Below, piece after piece: positions 1 to 5,313 of a stretch of 6,290 nt of DNA. Positions within the stretch are counted from its first letter, which is position 1. The number at the start of each line of letters is the position of its first letter. The stretch covers positions 1 through 6,290 of the forward strand of contig CAMOLD010000077.1 in the NCBI GenBank assembly GCA_946618395.1, in the 5' to 3' direction. Made by a program: the position numbers and the translations under genes. The notes beneath the pieces were generated by a model. The model saw only the letters and a list, made by a program, of their open reading frames with translations, did no database searches and was not told where the DNA came from. The DNA is from an uncultured Clostridia bacterium (lineage in GTDB: Bacteria; Bacillota; Clostridia; Oscillospirales; CAG-272).

Positions 1-1575
1 CAGCGTCTCGCCGCAAATCTTTTCGATGAGTTCGAGTGCGAACTTCAACTTGCGGTCGCCGCGAATCTTCATCAGGGAAGGCGTATCTTCAAATTTCTTC
101 TTATCCGAAACGTCAATGGCGCCGTATTTGGTGTCCGCCAGCGTTTTGGGATCGATCGCCAGGTAGAGATACAAGGTCTTGCCGTTGGAAATCACGCGGG
201 CGATCTGGTTTCTGCCCTGGTTGAACGCCTCGTAGTTCCAGCTCTTGCGGGCTTTCACGCCTTTGTAGCGGAGCAGGGCGTTCTTGATGATGGAGTAGTA
301 GTCGCCGATCTTACCGTCTGCCAGCGCCAGCTTTGCAAGGAAGCTCTTGCGGTAGCGGTAAACCACGGTGCCCTCGCCGGCTTTTTCTTTTCTCAACATC
401 TCGGCGTATTCATCGGGTTTCTTGACAACATCGATGTAGATCAAACCGCGGATCGATGGTTGATCCAGGTCGTATTCATCCGCCGCAACAATGGTGGCGG
501 GTTCCGGCATCACCTCATACGGCGAAACGGGGAGTTCTTCCTCGGCGGGAGCCATTGCCTCAACAACGGGTTCCTCGGCGGCGGGTTCTTCAACCGGTGC
601 TTCCTCGGGTTCTTCCGCGGGAGCGGCGGCAGCCTGTTTCTTTTTATAGGACCGGAGACCGATGAAGAAGAAGAGAACGAGAAGCAAAATGAACAGCACG
701 ATCACCAGAATCAGAATCCAGAACATCGGCATTCCGCCGGAGAACTGCGGCGCAATGAAGAAGGCCTGCGAGTAAACGCCGTCGGCAGTTTCAGAGGGAA
801 CGGTAATGCCGGTGATTTTGACGTAGTTTGCCGACTCGTCGGTGTAAACCTTTACGCCCAGTCCGGTGTTTTTGGCGAGCTTGACGGTGTTGTTTTCATA
901 AACGTAAACCGATTCTACGGTCACTTTTTCAAAATGGGGTCCCTGGACCGTGTTGGTCAGCGGAATGATGACCGAGAAGGTTTCGCCCGGGGTTGCCTTT
1001 GCAAGTGCAAGTTGGACCGTCTGCGCATATTTGGTTCCTTTGGGCAGGTCCTTTTTGGGAACGGTGTAGGTCTCGGCGGAAACGGTGATGGCAGGGTTGA
1101 TCTCTTTTGCAAGCGGATCTTTTTGCAGGAAGATCACAAAACCGTCCTTGCCGGTCACGTCAACTTTTACCACATCAACTTTTGCCGGTTTTACGGTCAA
1201 CGTGCCTTCCAGCTTGTTGCCCTCTTTGATCACGGTGCCGGGCGCTGCCTTGTAGGCGGAGCCTGCGGGCAGCTCGGGCAGGTAGGCAACAATGTTGTAG
1301 GTGCCAACCTCGGTAATGGAGCTGGTATAGGGATGGCCGTTGACTTCATAGGTTACCTTGCCGGGCAATTCCTTGTCGCAGGTGACCAAAAGCATATAGA
1401 CCTGGTCTTCGTCTTCGTAAATCGTTTTGCTGCTTTCCATTTTGACGGTGTAGTAAACGGTTTCATCCTCTGCAACAGCGGCAAGCGAAAGACTGCCCAA
1501 AAGGAAAACCGAAACCAACAGGAGCGCCAGAATGCGGAAAACAGGGTTTTTAGAATTGGTGCGTTGCTGTTTCAT
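1..1575 (-). CDS. Single-pass membrane protein with MBG/Ig-like ectodomain and conserved cytoplasmic domain (3' end outside window)
   Basis: The reverse strand is open from an ATG at 1575-1573 to position 1, giving 525 codons with no stop, so the C-terminus is missing. AAAGG lies 10 nt before the ATG. Residues 1-35 form a signal peptide (Lys/Arg start, Leu/Val core, AVA before Glu36). Residues 36-283 are Val/Thr/Lys-rich and beta-like; about 60-133, with a VGTYNIVAYLPE stretch and ending in TLTVKPAKV, resemble the MBG/bacterial Ig-like repeat. Residues 284-307 are one hydrophobic helix followed by RSYKKK, a positive-inside stop-transfer. Residues 315-370 are a disordered Ala/Pro/Glu linker. 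From 373 a cytoplasmic domain begins, with a core at 434-476 (LLRYKGVK, SWNYEAF, GRN, LYLYLAIDP). I recognise this core from memory as recurrent in uncharacterised clostridial proteins but cannot name it. Inferred role: surface sensing or scaffolding linked to a cytosolic partner. It is transcribed divergently from the rest of the window. Confidence 0.88.
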   Translation of the reverse strand, partial: MKQQRTNSKNPVFRILALLLVSVFLLGSLSLAAVAEDETVYYTVKMESSKTIYEDEDQVYMLLVTCDKELPGKVTYEVNGHPYTSSITEVGTYNIVAYLPELPAGSAYKAAPGTVIKEGNKLEGTLTVKPAKVDVVKVDVTGKDGFVIFLQKDPLAKEINPAITVSAETYTVPKKDLPKGTKYAQTVQLALAKATPGETFSVIIPLTNTVQGPHFEKVTVESVYVYENNTVKLAKNTGLGVKVYTDESANYVKITGITVPSETADGVYSQAFFIAPQFSGGMPMFWILILVIVLFILLLVLFFFIGLRSYKKKQAAAAPAEEPEEAPVEEPAAEEPVVEAMAPAEEELPVSPYEVMPEPATIVAADEYDLDQPSIRGLIYIDVVKKPDEYAEMLRKEKAGEGTVVYRYRKSFLAKLALADGKIGDYYSIIKNALLRYKGVKARKSWNYEAFNQGRNQIARVISNGKTLYLYLAIDPKTLADTKYGAIDVSDKKKFEDTPSLMKIRGDRKLKFALELIEKICGETL

Positions 1576-1634
1576 TTGTTCTCAACCTTTCTATAAAAAT
1601 TTGAATAGAATAGCGGTTCGTGGCTGTAACAAAA

Positions 1635-1680
1635 GCAAAATTCGCGTGCCACCTGTATGGAAAAAACGCGAAAATTTTGC
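1635..1680 (-). promoter_or_regulatory. Leader hairpin in the 5' UTR of the membrane-protein gene
   Basis: Arms at 1667-1680 and 1635-1646 pair over 12 bp with a 2-nt bulge (in mRNA sense GCAAAAUUUUCGCG and CGCGAAUUUUGC) around a 20-nt loop. It lies in the roughly 120-nt leader between the inferred start site near 1696 and the ATG at 1575. A short U-rich run (UUUUGUU) follows the 3' arm, too weak for a convincing terminator. It could be an attenuator, an RNA stabiliser or a protein site. I recognise no riboswitch class. Confidence 0.45.
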
Positions 1681-1702
1681 CTTTATATACAATTCCAAGA
1701 TT

Positions 1703-1731
1703 ATTATATCATATAAAAAAAACAATGTCAA
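1703..1731 (-). promoter_or_regulatory. Consensus sigma-A promoter with extended -10, driving the minus-strand gene
   Basis: Read on the minus strand, TTGACA (1731-1726) is followed by a 17-nt spacer and TATAAT (1708-1703), both exact matches to consensus. TGA directly before the -10 makes an extended -10. The spacer is T-rich. Transcription should begin near 1696, giving a 5' UTR of about 120 nt before the ATG at 1575. Such a full match predicts strong basal transcription unless it is repressed or attenuated. Confidence 0.9.
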
Positions 1732-1739
1732 CCGCTTAT

Positions 1740-1795
1740 TTGCAAAAAAATCGGTGTTTTTTCATTGCAAAGGCGGAAAAATCGACCATTTTTTT
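1740..1795. repeat. Imperfect A/T-tract direct repeat upstream of the promoter
   Basis: Two copies share the order TTGCAAA, then AAAATCG, then a run of six or seven T: 1740-1762 and 1765-1795, the second with a GGCGG insert after TTGCAAA. They start 9 bp upstream of the -35 box of the minus-strand gene, where an UP-like element, curved DNA or a regulator site would act. Imperfect and possibly only compositional. Confidence 0.3.
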
Positions 1796-1920
1796 ACTTT
1801 GCGTTGGCACGGGGCAGAGTTTTTCTTCTTTGTTGCGGCGTTTTTCGGGAGCAAAACGCAGGTTTCGACATAAACTGATAGCAGGGAAAGGGAACAACGC
1901 AACCCTTTGCCAATTTGCAT

Positions 1921-1925
1921 GGAGG
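1921..1925 (+). promoter_or_regulatory. Ribosome binding site that supports the 31-residue microprotein
   Basis: GGAGG lies 10 nt before the ATG at 1936. It is the main evidence that such a short reading frame is translated, and it fixes the start. Confidence 0.65.
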
Positions 1926-1935
1926 ATTACCGGTT

Positions 1936-2031
1936 ATGAATCAAAATTGCTTGTGCAACCTGCTTGACAACAACTGGATCTGGCTTGTCATTCTGGCGCT
2001 CATTTTCGTTTGCAACTGCTGCAACGGCTGA
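1936..2031 (+). CDS. Cysteine-rich single-helix membrane microprotein, 31 aa
   Basis: ATG at 1936 to TGA at 2029-2031 encodes 31 residues. Five are cysteine, in two clusters: Cys5/Cys7 at the N-terminus and Cys26/Cys28/Cys29 at the C-terminus, flanking one hydrophobic helix at about 14-25 (WIWLVILALIFV). Asn is also abundant. A GGAGG site sits upstream and a rho-independent terminator begins 17 nt after the stop, so the unit looks complete and monocistronic. The arrangement recalls other tiny Cys- and Asn-rich hydrophobic proteins of Clostridia, and loosely the short hydrophobic spore-associated peptides of Bacilli, but I cannot assign a family. The paired cysteine clusters on either side of the helix could bind metal or form disulfides; this is inference. 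It could be a chance frame, but the signals on both sides make that less likely. Confidence 0.65.
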   Translation: MNQNCLCNLLDNNWIWLVILALIFVCNCCNG

Positions 2032-2048
2032 TATTTTCCAATGCGGCA

Positions 2049-2086
2049 AAGGGGCTTCTCTGAAAACAAGGGAAGCCCCTTGTTTT
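2049..2086 (+). terminator. Rho-independent terminator after the microprotein gene
   Basis: Arms AAGGGGCTTC (2049-2058) and GAAGCCCCTT (2072-2081) form a perfect 10-bp stem that can extend inward by a wobble and a C-G pair to a 9-nt loop, followed by TTGTTTT (2080-2086). The T-tail lies on the plus-strand side, so it ends transcription from the microprotein and insulates the downstream operon. Confidence 0.85.
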
Positions 2087-2150
2087 AGGGAAAAGGGAAT
2101 CGTGAAGAGTGAAGAGGTAAGGGAGAAGGGAAGATGGAGAAGGGAGAAAA
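2087..2150. repeat. Purine-rich tract with short tandem units
   Basis: Only 6 of 64 bases are pyrimidines on the plus strand. It contains GTGAAGA twice in tandem (2102-2115) and GAGAAGGGA twice with a 14-bp period (2123-2131 and 2137-2145). No gene is seen here. It lies between the microprotein terminator and the operon promoter. It may be slipped-repeat DNA or a remnant of a dispersed element. Confidence 0.45.
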
Positions 2151-2185
2151 ATCTGCTTTTTTCGGCGAAAAAGTTGAAAAAAAGG

Positions 2186-2214
2186 TGGAAAAATCCTTCC
2201 GTTTATGTTATAAT
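2186..2214 (+). promoter_or_regulatory. Sigma-A promoter with extended -10 for the five-gene operon
   Basis: TATAAT at 2209-2214 is exact and is preceded by TGT, an extended -10. The best -35 at 17-nt spacing is TGGAAA (2186-2191), 4 of 6 matches, so the extended -10 probably compensates. Transcription would start near 2221, about 30 nt before the first ATG at 2251. No other promoter or terminator is evident between the five downstream genes. Confidence 0.75.
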
Positions 2215-2250
2215 AAAGCAGTATGATTTGAAAAGTGAAAAGGAAAACGC

Positions 2251-2904
2251 ATGAAAGCCATTCTGTTTGATTTTGACGGCACCATTGCCGATACCATTCC
2301 CGTTTTGACCGAGGCGGTCAACCTCACACTTGCCGAACTCGGCTACCCCGGGCACCAAACGGTCAAAGGATTTATCAACCACGGCGCGCGCGAGCTGATG
2401 CGCAGGGCGTTGCCGGCAAAACTGCAAGGGGACGAGTCCCTTTTGGACCGCGCCTTTGCGCTTTACGAGCAAAACTACCGCAAAATCTATTTGCACAGCA
2501 ACAAAACCTACGCCGGCATTCCGGAGGTCTTGGCAGCCATCCGCCCCCATGCAAAAATCGGCATTCTTTCCAACAAACCCGACGAAATGACGCAGGGGCT
2601 TGCAAAGCATCTCTTTCCGGGCGGAATGATTGACGCCGCCGTCGGCTACGAGGAAGGAAAGCCGGGAAAACCCGACCCCTACCTTGCCAAAAAGGTTGCG
2701 GCGCAGTTGGGCGTTCCGCTTTCGGATTGCCTTCTCGTCGGAGATAGCGACGTGGACGTGGAAACCGCCCAAAACACCGGCATGGCGTTTGTTGGCGCCG
2801 GCTGGGGCTTTCTCGGCGTCAAGGCGCTTTACGCCGCGGGTGCCGACCGTGTAGCTCCCACGCCGGGCGACCTTTGGGATGAAATTGAAAAATTTATCAA
2901 GTAA
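2251..2904 (+). CDS. HAD-family phosphatase, phosphoglycolate phosphatase-like
   Basis: A 217-residue protein with all four HAD motifs. Motif I is DFDGT with nucleophile Asp7 and acid/base Asp9; motif II is LSNK with Ser107; motif III is the Lys of GKPDP (Lys140); motif IV is GDSDVDVE with Asp165 and Asp169 for Mg2+. A helical C1 cap occupies about residues 15-90. Length and motif wording fit the phosphoglycolate phosphatase/Gph-like branch, which hydrolyses small phosphomonoesters in the cytoplasm. The family is substrate-promiscuous, so phosphoglycolate, a nucleotide or a sugar phosphate are all possible. AAGGA lies 6 nt before the ATG, about 30 nt below the inferred transcription start. 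It is the first gene of the operon, and the next start is 19 nt past its stop. Confidence 0.92.
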   Translation: MKAILFDFDGTIADTIPVLTEAVNLTLAELGYPGHQTVKGFINHGARELMRRALPAKLQGDESLLDRAFALYEQNYRKIYLHSNKTYAGIPEVLAAIRPHAKIGILSNKPDEMTQGLAKHLFPGGMIDAAVGYEEGKPGKPDPYLAKKVAAQLGVPLSDCLLVGDSDVDVETAQNTGMAFVGAGWGFLGVKALYAAGADRVAPTPGDLWDEIEKFIK

Positions 2905-2923
2905 CAAATAAAGGAGAAGGAAC

Positions 2924-3553
2924 ATGATCAAACTGGAAAGAACACAGGTAATGAACTTTGAAAATGCCCTGCGCGGCGCGCGCAACCCCTTAAACAGCTG
3001 GGCGCGGACCGACAGCGCCTACGACAAAGAGGGCAACTACATCCTGGGGCCCAACGACCTGGACCTTGCCGTCCGCCTGGCAAAAGCGGGCAGCGACCAC
3101 CGCAAATATCTGCGCATGGTCTTCGTCTCGGTGGATATTACCGCGCCGCTTTACTGGTGGAAAGAGTTTGACACCTATAAGGTGGGCACCGTTGCAAACT
3201 CCTGCTCCACCATGCACAAGATCCATGCCGCGCCCTTTACCCGCGAGGATTTTTCCCACGACCGCATGGATGACGGCGCGCTTGCCGTGCTGGACACCGT
3301 GGTTGCCTTTTTGGAAGCCGAGCGGCAAAAATTCGTTGCCGACAAAACCGACAAACAGGCATGGCACAACATGATCCAAATGCTCCCCTCCTCCTATAAT
3401 CAAATGCGCACGGTCACGCTGAACTACGAGGTGCTGACCAATATGTATTATGCCAGAAGGAACCATAAGCTTGCCGAATGGCATACCCTTTGCGAGTGGA
3501 TCGAGTCGCTCCCTTACGCAAAGGAACTGATCTGCATTCATGACGACAAATAA
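2924..3553 (+). CDS. Divergent ThyX-fold protein with degenerate flavin motif
   Basis: A 209-residue protein that aligns by eye with flavin-dependent thymidylate synthase ThyX (about 220 aa in Thermotoga maritima, recalled from memory). Shared landmarks: ITAPLYWW (72-79) over the AP-I-F strand before the ThyX motif; TYKVGTVANSCS (84-95) over RHR-x7-S; LP at 154-155; TLN at 165-167 over TVN; Arg178 over Arg174; AEW (184-186) over AQW. From LP to Arg178 the spacing matches the recalled ThyX without a gap. Of RHR only a conservative Lys (Lys86) remains. The Glu of NE and the arginines equivalent to Arg90 and Arg147 are replaced by Ser93, Met97 and Ile151, while the motif Ser is kept (Ser95). Canonical dUMP methylation is therefore doubtful; a different nucleotide, a different cofactor or a non-catalytic role is possible. 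AGGAG lies 7 nt before the ATG. Second gene of the operon; its end overlaps the next gene by 14 bp. Confidence 0.9.
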   Translation: MIKLERTQVMNFENALRGARNPLNSWARTDSAYDKEGNYILGPNDLDLAVRLAKAGSDHRKYLRMVFVSVDITAPLYWWKEFDTYKVGTVANSCSTMHKIHAAPFTREDFSHDRMDDGALAVLDTVVAFLEAERQKFVADKTDKQAWHNMIQMLPSSYNQMRTVTLNYEVLTNMYYARRNHKLAEWHTLCEWIESLPYAKELICIHDDK

Positions 3554-4262
3554 GGCGCAACCGCAAAAATCGGGACGGCTGACCCTGCCCGGCGAGGCGA
3601 TCTGGCTGTTTGCCCTGGTGCTCATGGCGTTTTCGGTCTGCATGACCGTTACGGCGGGGCTGGGCGTTTCCATGATCGTTTGCCCGGCGTATCTGGTCAG
3701 CGAAAAAATCTCCTGGCTGACCTTTGGACAGGCGGAATATGTTTTGCAGGGGATGTTATTCATCGGGCTTTGCTTTGCGATCCGGCGGTTCAAGCCGGTC
3801 TATCTTTCGGCGTTTCTTTCCTGCCTGATTTACGGCTTTGTGCTGGATCTGTTTCAAAAATACATTCCGCTCTTCAACGCCGCAAAAACGCCGCCCGAAA
3901 GCCTGCATATCGCCGCACGCATCGCGCTTTTGATCGGCGGCATGGTGCTGACCTCGCTTTCGGTTGCCCTGTTTTTCAAAGCCTACCTCTATCCCCAGGT
4001 CTATGACTTTTTCGTCAAAGCCATCGTCACGCGCTATCATTTGCGCGAGGGGAGAACAAAAACCCTGTTTGACCTTTCCTTTTTGGCGCTTTCGCTGGTG
4101 CTGTCCTTTGCCCTGTTTGGCGCGTTGAAGGGCATTGGCTGGGGGACCCTTGCCATGACGGCGGCAAACGGTGCGCTCATCGGGCTGTTTTCCAAGGGCT
4201 TTGACAAGGTGTTTGCCGCCAAACCGCTGTTCCCCAAATTTGCCCGTTTGTTTGAAATTTGA
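3540..4262 (+). CDS. YczE/YitT-like integral membrane protein
   Basis: A 240-residue multi-pass protein with hydrophobic segments at about 20-38, 66-82, 86-106, 126-148, 178-197 and 199-217. The stretch GLGVSMIVCPAYLVSEKI (40-57) followed by TFGQAEYVLQG (61-71) is the signature I associate with the YczE/YyaS/YitT membrane family (probably the DUF6198 group; recalled, not searched). Function is unknown; members are presumed transporters or membrane partners. The start overlaps the last 14 bp of the ThyX-like gene, and the nearest AAGGA is 14 nt upstream, further than ideal, which suggests translational coupling. The next internal ATG (codon 29) would remove the first membrane helix, so the upstream start is preferred. 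Confidence 0.85.
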   Translation: MTTNKAQPQKSGRLTLPGEAIWLFALVLMAFSVCMTVTAGLGVSMIVCPAYLVSEKISWLTFGQAEYVLQGMLFIGLCFAIRRFKPVYLSAFLSCLIYGFVLDLFQKYIPLFNAAKTPPESLHIAARIALLIGGMVLTSLSVALFFKAYLYPQVYDFFVKAIVTRYHLREGRTKTLFDLSFLALSLVLSFALFGALKGIGWGTLAMTAANGALIGLFSKGFDKVFAAKPLFPKFARLFEI

Positions 4263-4281
4263 TCTTTTATCCCATTTTCCC

Positions 4282-4288
4282 AAAGGAG
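4282..4288 (+). promoter_or_regulatory. Ribosome binding site that decides the DMT gene start
   Basis: AAAGGAG lies 9 nt before the ATG at 4298. A nearer ATG at 4291 is in another frame and yields only a short product, so spacing and frame select 4298. Confidence 0.75.
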
Positions 4289-4297
4289 AAATGAACC

Positions 4298-5281
4298 ATG
4301 CTTTGGTTTTTCCTCATTTTTTCCACCCTGTGTTGGGGTATTGCCGAAATTTTTTATAAAAAGGGAAGCCTGGAAAAAGAGAAGTATTCCCACTTGAAAA
4401 CCACCGTGTTCGTCGGTTTTTTGATGGGCGCTTACGCGCTGGTCATCCTGTTTACGCAGGGCATCGACCTCAAATCCTTTCCGCTCAACTTCCTCATCTA
4501 CCTGCCGGTTTCGGCTTGCTACATCGTTTCCATGACCTGCTCCTATTTTGGTGTGCGGTTTATTGAGGAATCCATCTCCGACCCGATTGAAAACACCTCG
4601 GGCGCGGTGGTCCCCATCCTTTGCGCAATCTTTTTGCACCAAACGGTGGAGCTCCCCGGCATTCTTTGCATTGTTGTCATTGCCGCCGGCGTTTTGTGCG
4701 TTGGGTTCTTTGACCGCAAGGGCAAATCCGACCGCCGCCAAAAATACGGCAAAAAGCTTGCCGTTTGGGCAATCGCCATGCCGTTTTGCTATATGCTCCT
4801 GGACGCCGTTGGCACCTTTTTGGACGTCTTTTATACCGACGACGTGGAAACCACTCTGCTGGTCAACGTGACCGAGGAGAATTTGGAGCATACGGCAAAC
4901 TGCGCCTACGAGCTCACCTTCCTGTTGGTGGCAATCGGCATTCTCATCTTCCTCAAAATCAAGGGCGAAAAGCTCTTCTCTCTGGGCGGGGCACAGCCGG
5001 TTCCGGCGGAGGGAGCCGCGCCGCAAAAATGGTATCAAAAGGTGCTGACCCAAAAATGGAAACTTCTTGCCGCCGTGTTTGAAACCGCGGGGCAGGCAAC
5101 CTACCTGTTTGCGCTTTCCGAGGGGGCGGGCATTGCCGCCGTCATTTTGGGTGCCGGAACGGTGATCACCTCGCTGATCCTTGCGCGCGTCTTCTTAAAG
5201 GAAAAGCTGGCGCCCATGCAGTATCTTTTCATTGGCATCATTCTGGCGGGCATCATTGCCCTGGCGTTGTTTGAAGCATAA
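4298..5281 (+). CDS. DMT-superfamily (EamA-like) transporter
   Basis: A 327-residue protein with about ten membrane segments: 1-20, 36-53, 65-84, 99-115, 119-138, 152-172, 204-220, 255-274, 277-297 and 307-325. The layout is two related halves of five helices, as in drug/metabolite transporters. The first half opens with FSTLCWGIAEIFYKKG and contains ISDPIENTSGAVVPIL (93-108); the second ends with GAGTVITSLILARVFLKEKL (285-304), both typical of EamA repeats. Two insertions stand out: an acidic external loop (about 173-203) and a cytoplasmic loop (about 221-254) with a Gln/Pro/Ala-rich stretch, making it longer than the usual 280-300 residues. Substrates of this superfamily range over amino acids, nucleosides, vitamins and metabolites, so none is assigned. 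It starts 35 nt after the YczE-like gene. Confidence 0.88.
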   Translation: MLWFFLIFSTLCWGIAEIFYKKGSLEKEKYSHLKTTVFVGFLMGAYALVILFTQGIDLKSFPLNFLIYLPVSACYIVSMTCSYFGVRFIEESISDPIENTSGAVVPILCAIFLHQTVELPGILCIVVIAAGVLCVGFFDRKGKSDRRQKYGKKLAVWAIAMPFCYMLLDAVGTFLDVFYTDDVETTLLVNVTEENLEHTANCAYELTFLLVAIGILIFLKIKGEKLFSLGGAQPVPAEGAAPQKWYQKVLTQKWKLLAAVFETAGQATYLFALSEGAGIAAVILGAGTVITSLILARVFLKEKLAPMQYLFIGIILAGIIALALFEA

Positions 5282-5294
5282 ATGCGCCGTTTTC

Positions 5295-5301
5295 AAAGGA
5301 G
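5295..5301 (+). promoter_or_regulatory. Ribosome binding site for the YitT gene
   Basis: AAAGGAG lies 12 nt before the ATG at 5314 and only 3 nt before an in-frame TTG at 5305. The ATG is preferred because TTG is both a weaker start codon and too close. The TTG start would add three residues. Confidence 0.6.
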
Positions 5302-5313
5302 TATTTGAAGCCT

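Larger units (their letters stand above)
1576..1935. other. Divergent intergenic spacer (360 bp)
   Basis: This stretch holds the leader (1576-1696) and promoter (1703-1731) of the minus-strand gene, then about 200 bp of AT-rich DNA up to the cysteine-rich microprotein. Within the latter are the A/T-tract repeats (1740-1795) and a small hairpin with arms 1838-1844 and 1853-1859 (GCGTTTT/AAAACGC, 8-nt loop) lacking a T-tail. I find no persuasive sigma-A promoter on the plus strand for the microprotein. A six-codon reading frame beginning at 1919 overlaps the microprotein start but has no ribosome binding site. I see no other gene. Confidence 0.6.

Noticed and set aside
460..1596. A 378-codon open frame on the plus strand.
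   Set aside because: It lies antisense to a minus-strand frame with signal peptide, membrane helix, ribosome site and promoter. Its translation is Gly/Asn/Phe-rich low-complexity text without a recognisable domain.
1869..1876. CATAAACT, similar to a sporulation sigma-E -10 box, upstream of the microprotein.
   Set aside because: It matches 6 of 8 positions, but no fitting -35 element is found at the right distance, so it is not strong enough to call.
1532..2254. Several plus-strand open frames of 96-115 codons across the divergent spacer.
   Set aside because: They cross the minus-strand promoter, the microprotein in another frame or the terminator. They have Lys/Phe-rich low-complexity translations and no good ribosome sites.
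2203..2985. A 260-codon open frame on the minus strand.
   Set aside because: It is the antisense shadow of the HAD phosphatase, whose four motifs are all intact on the plus strand, and it would cover the operon promoter.
4037..5053. A 338-codon open frame on the minus strand.
   Set aside because: It runs opposite the YczE-like and DMT genes, which show clear membrane-family motifs. The shadow is rich in Gln, Asn, His and Lys, as expected opposite codons for hydrophobic residues.
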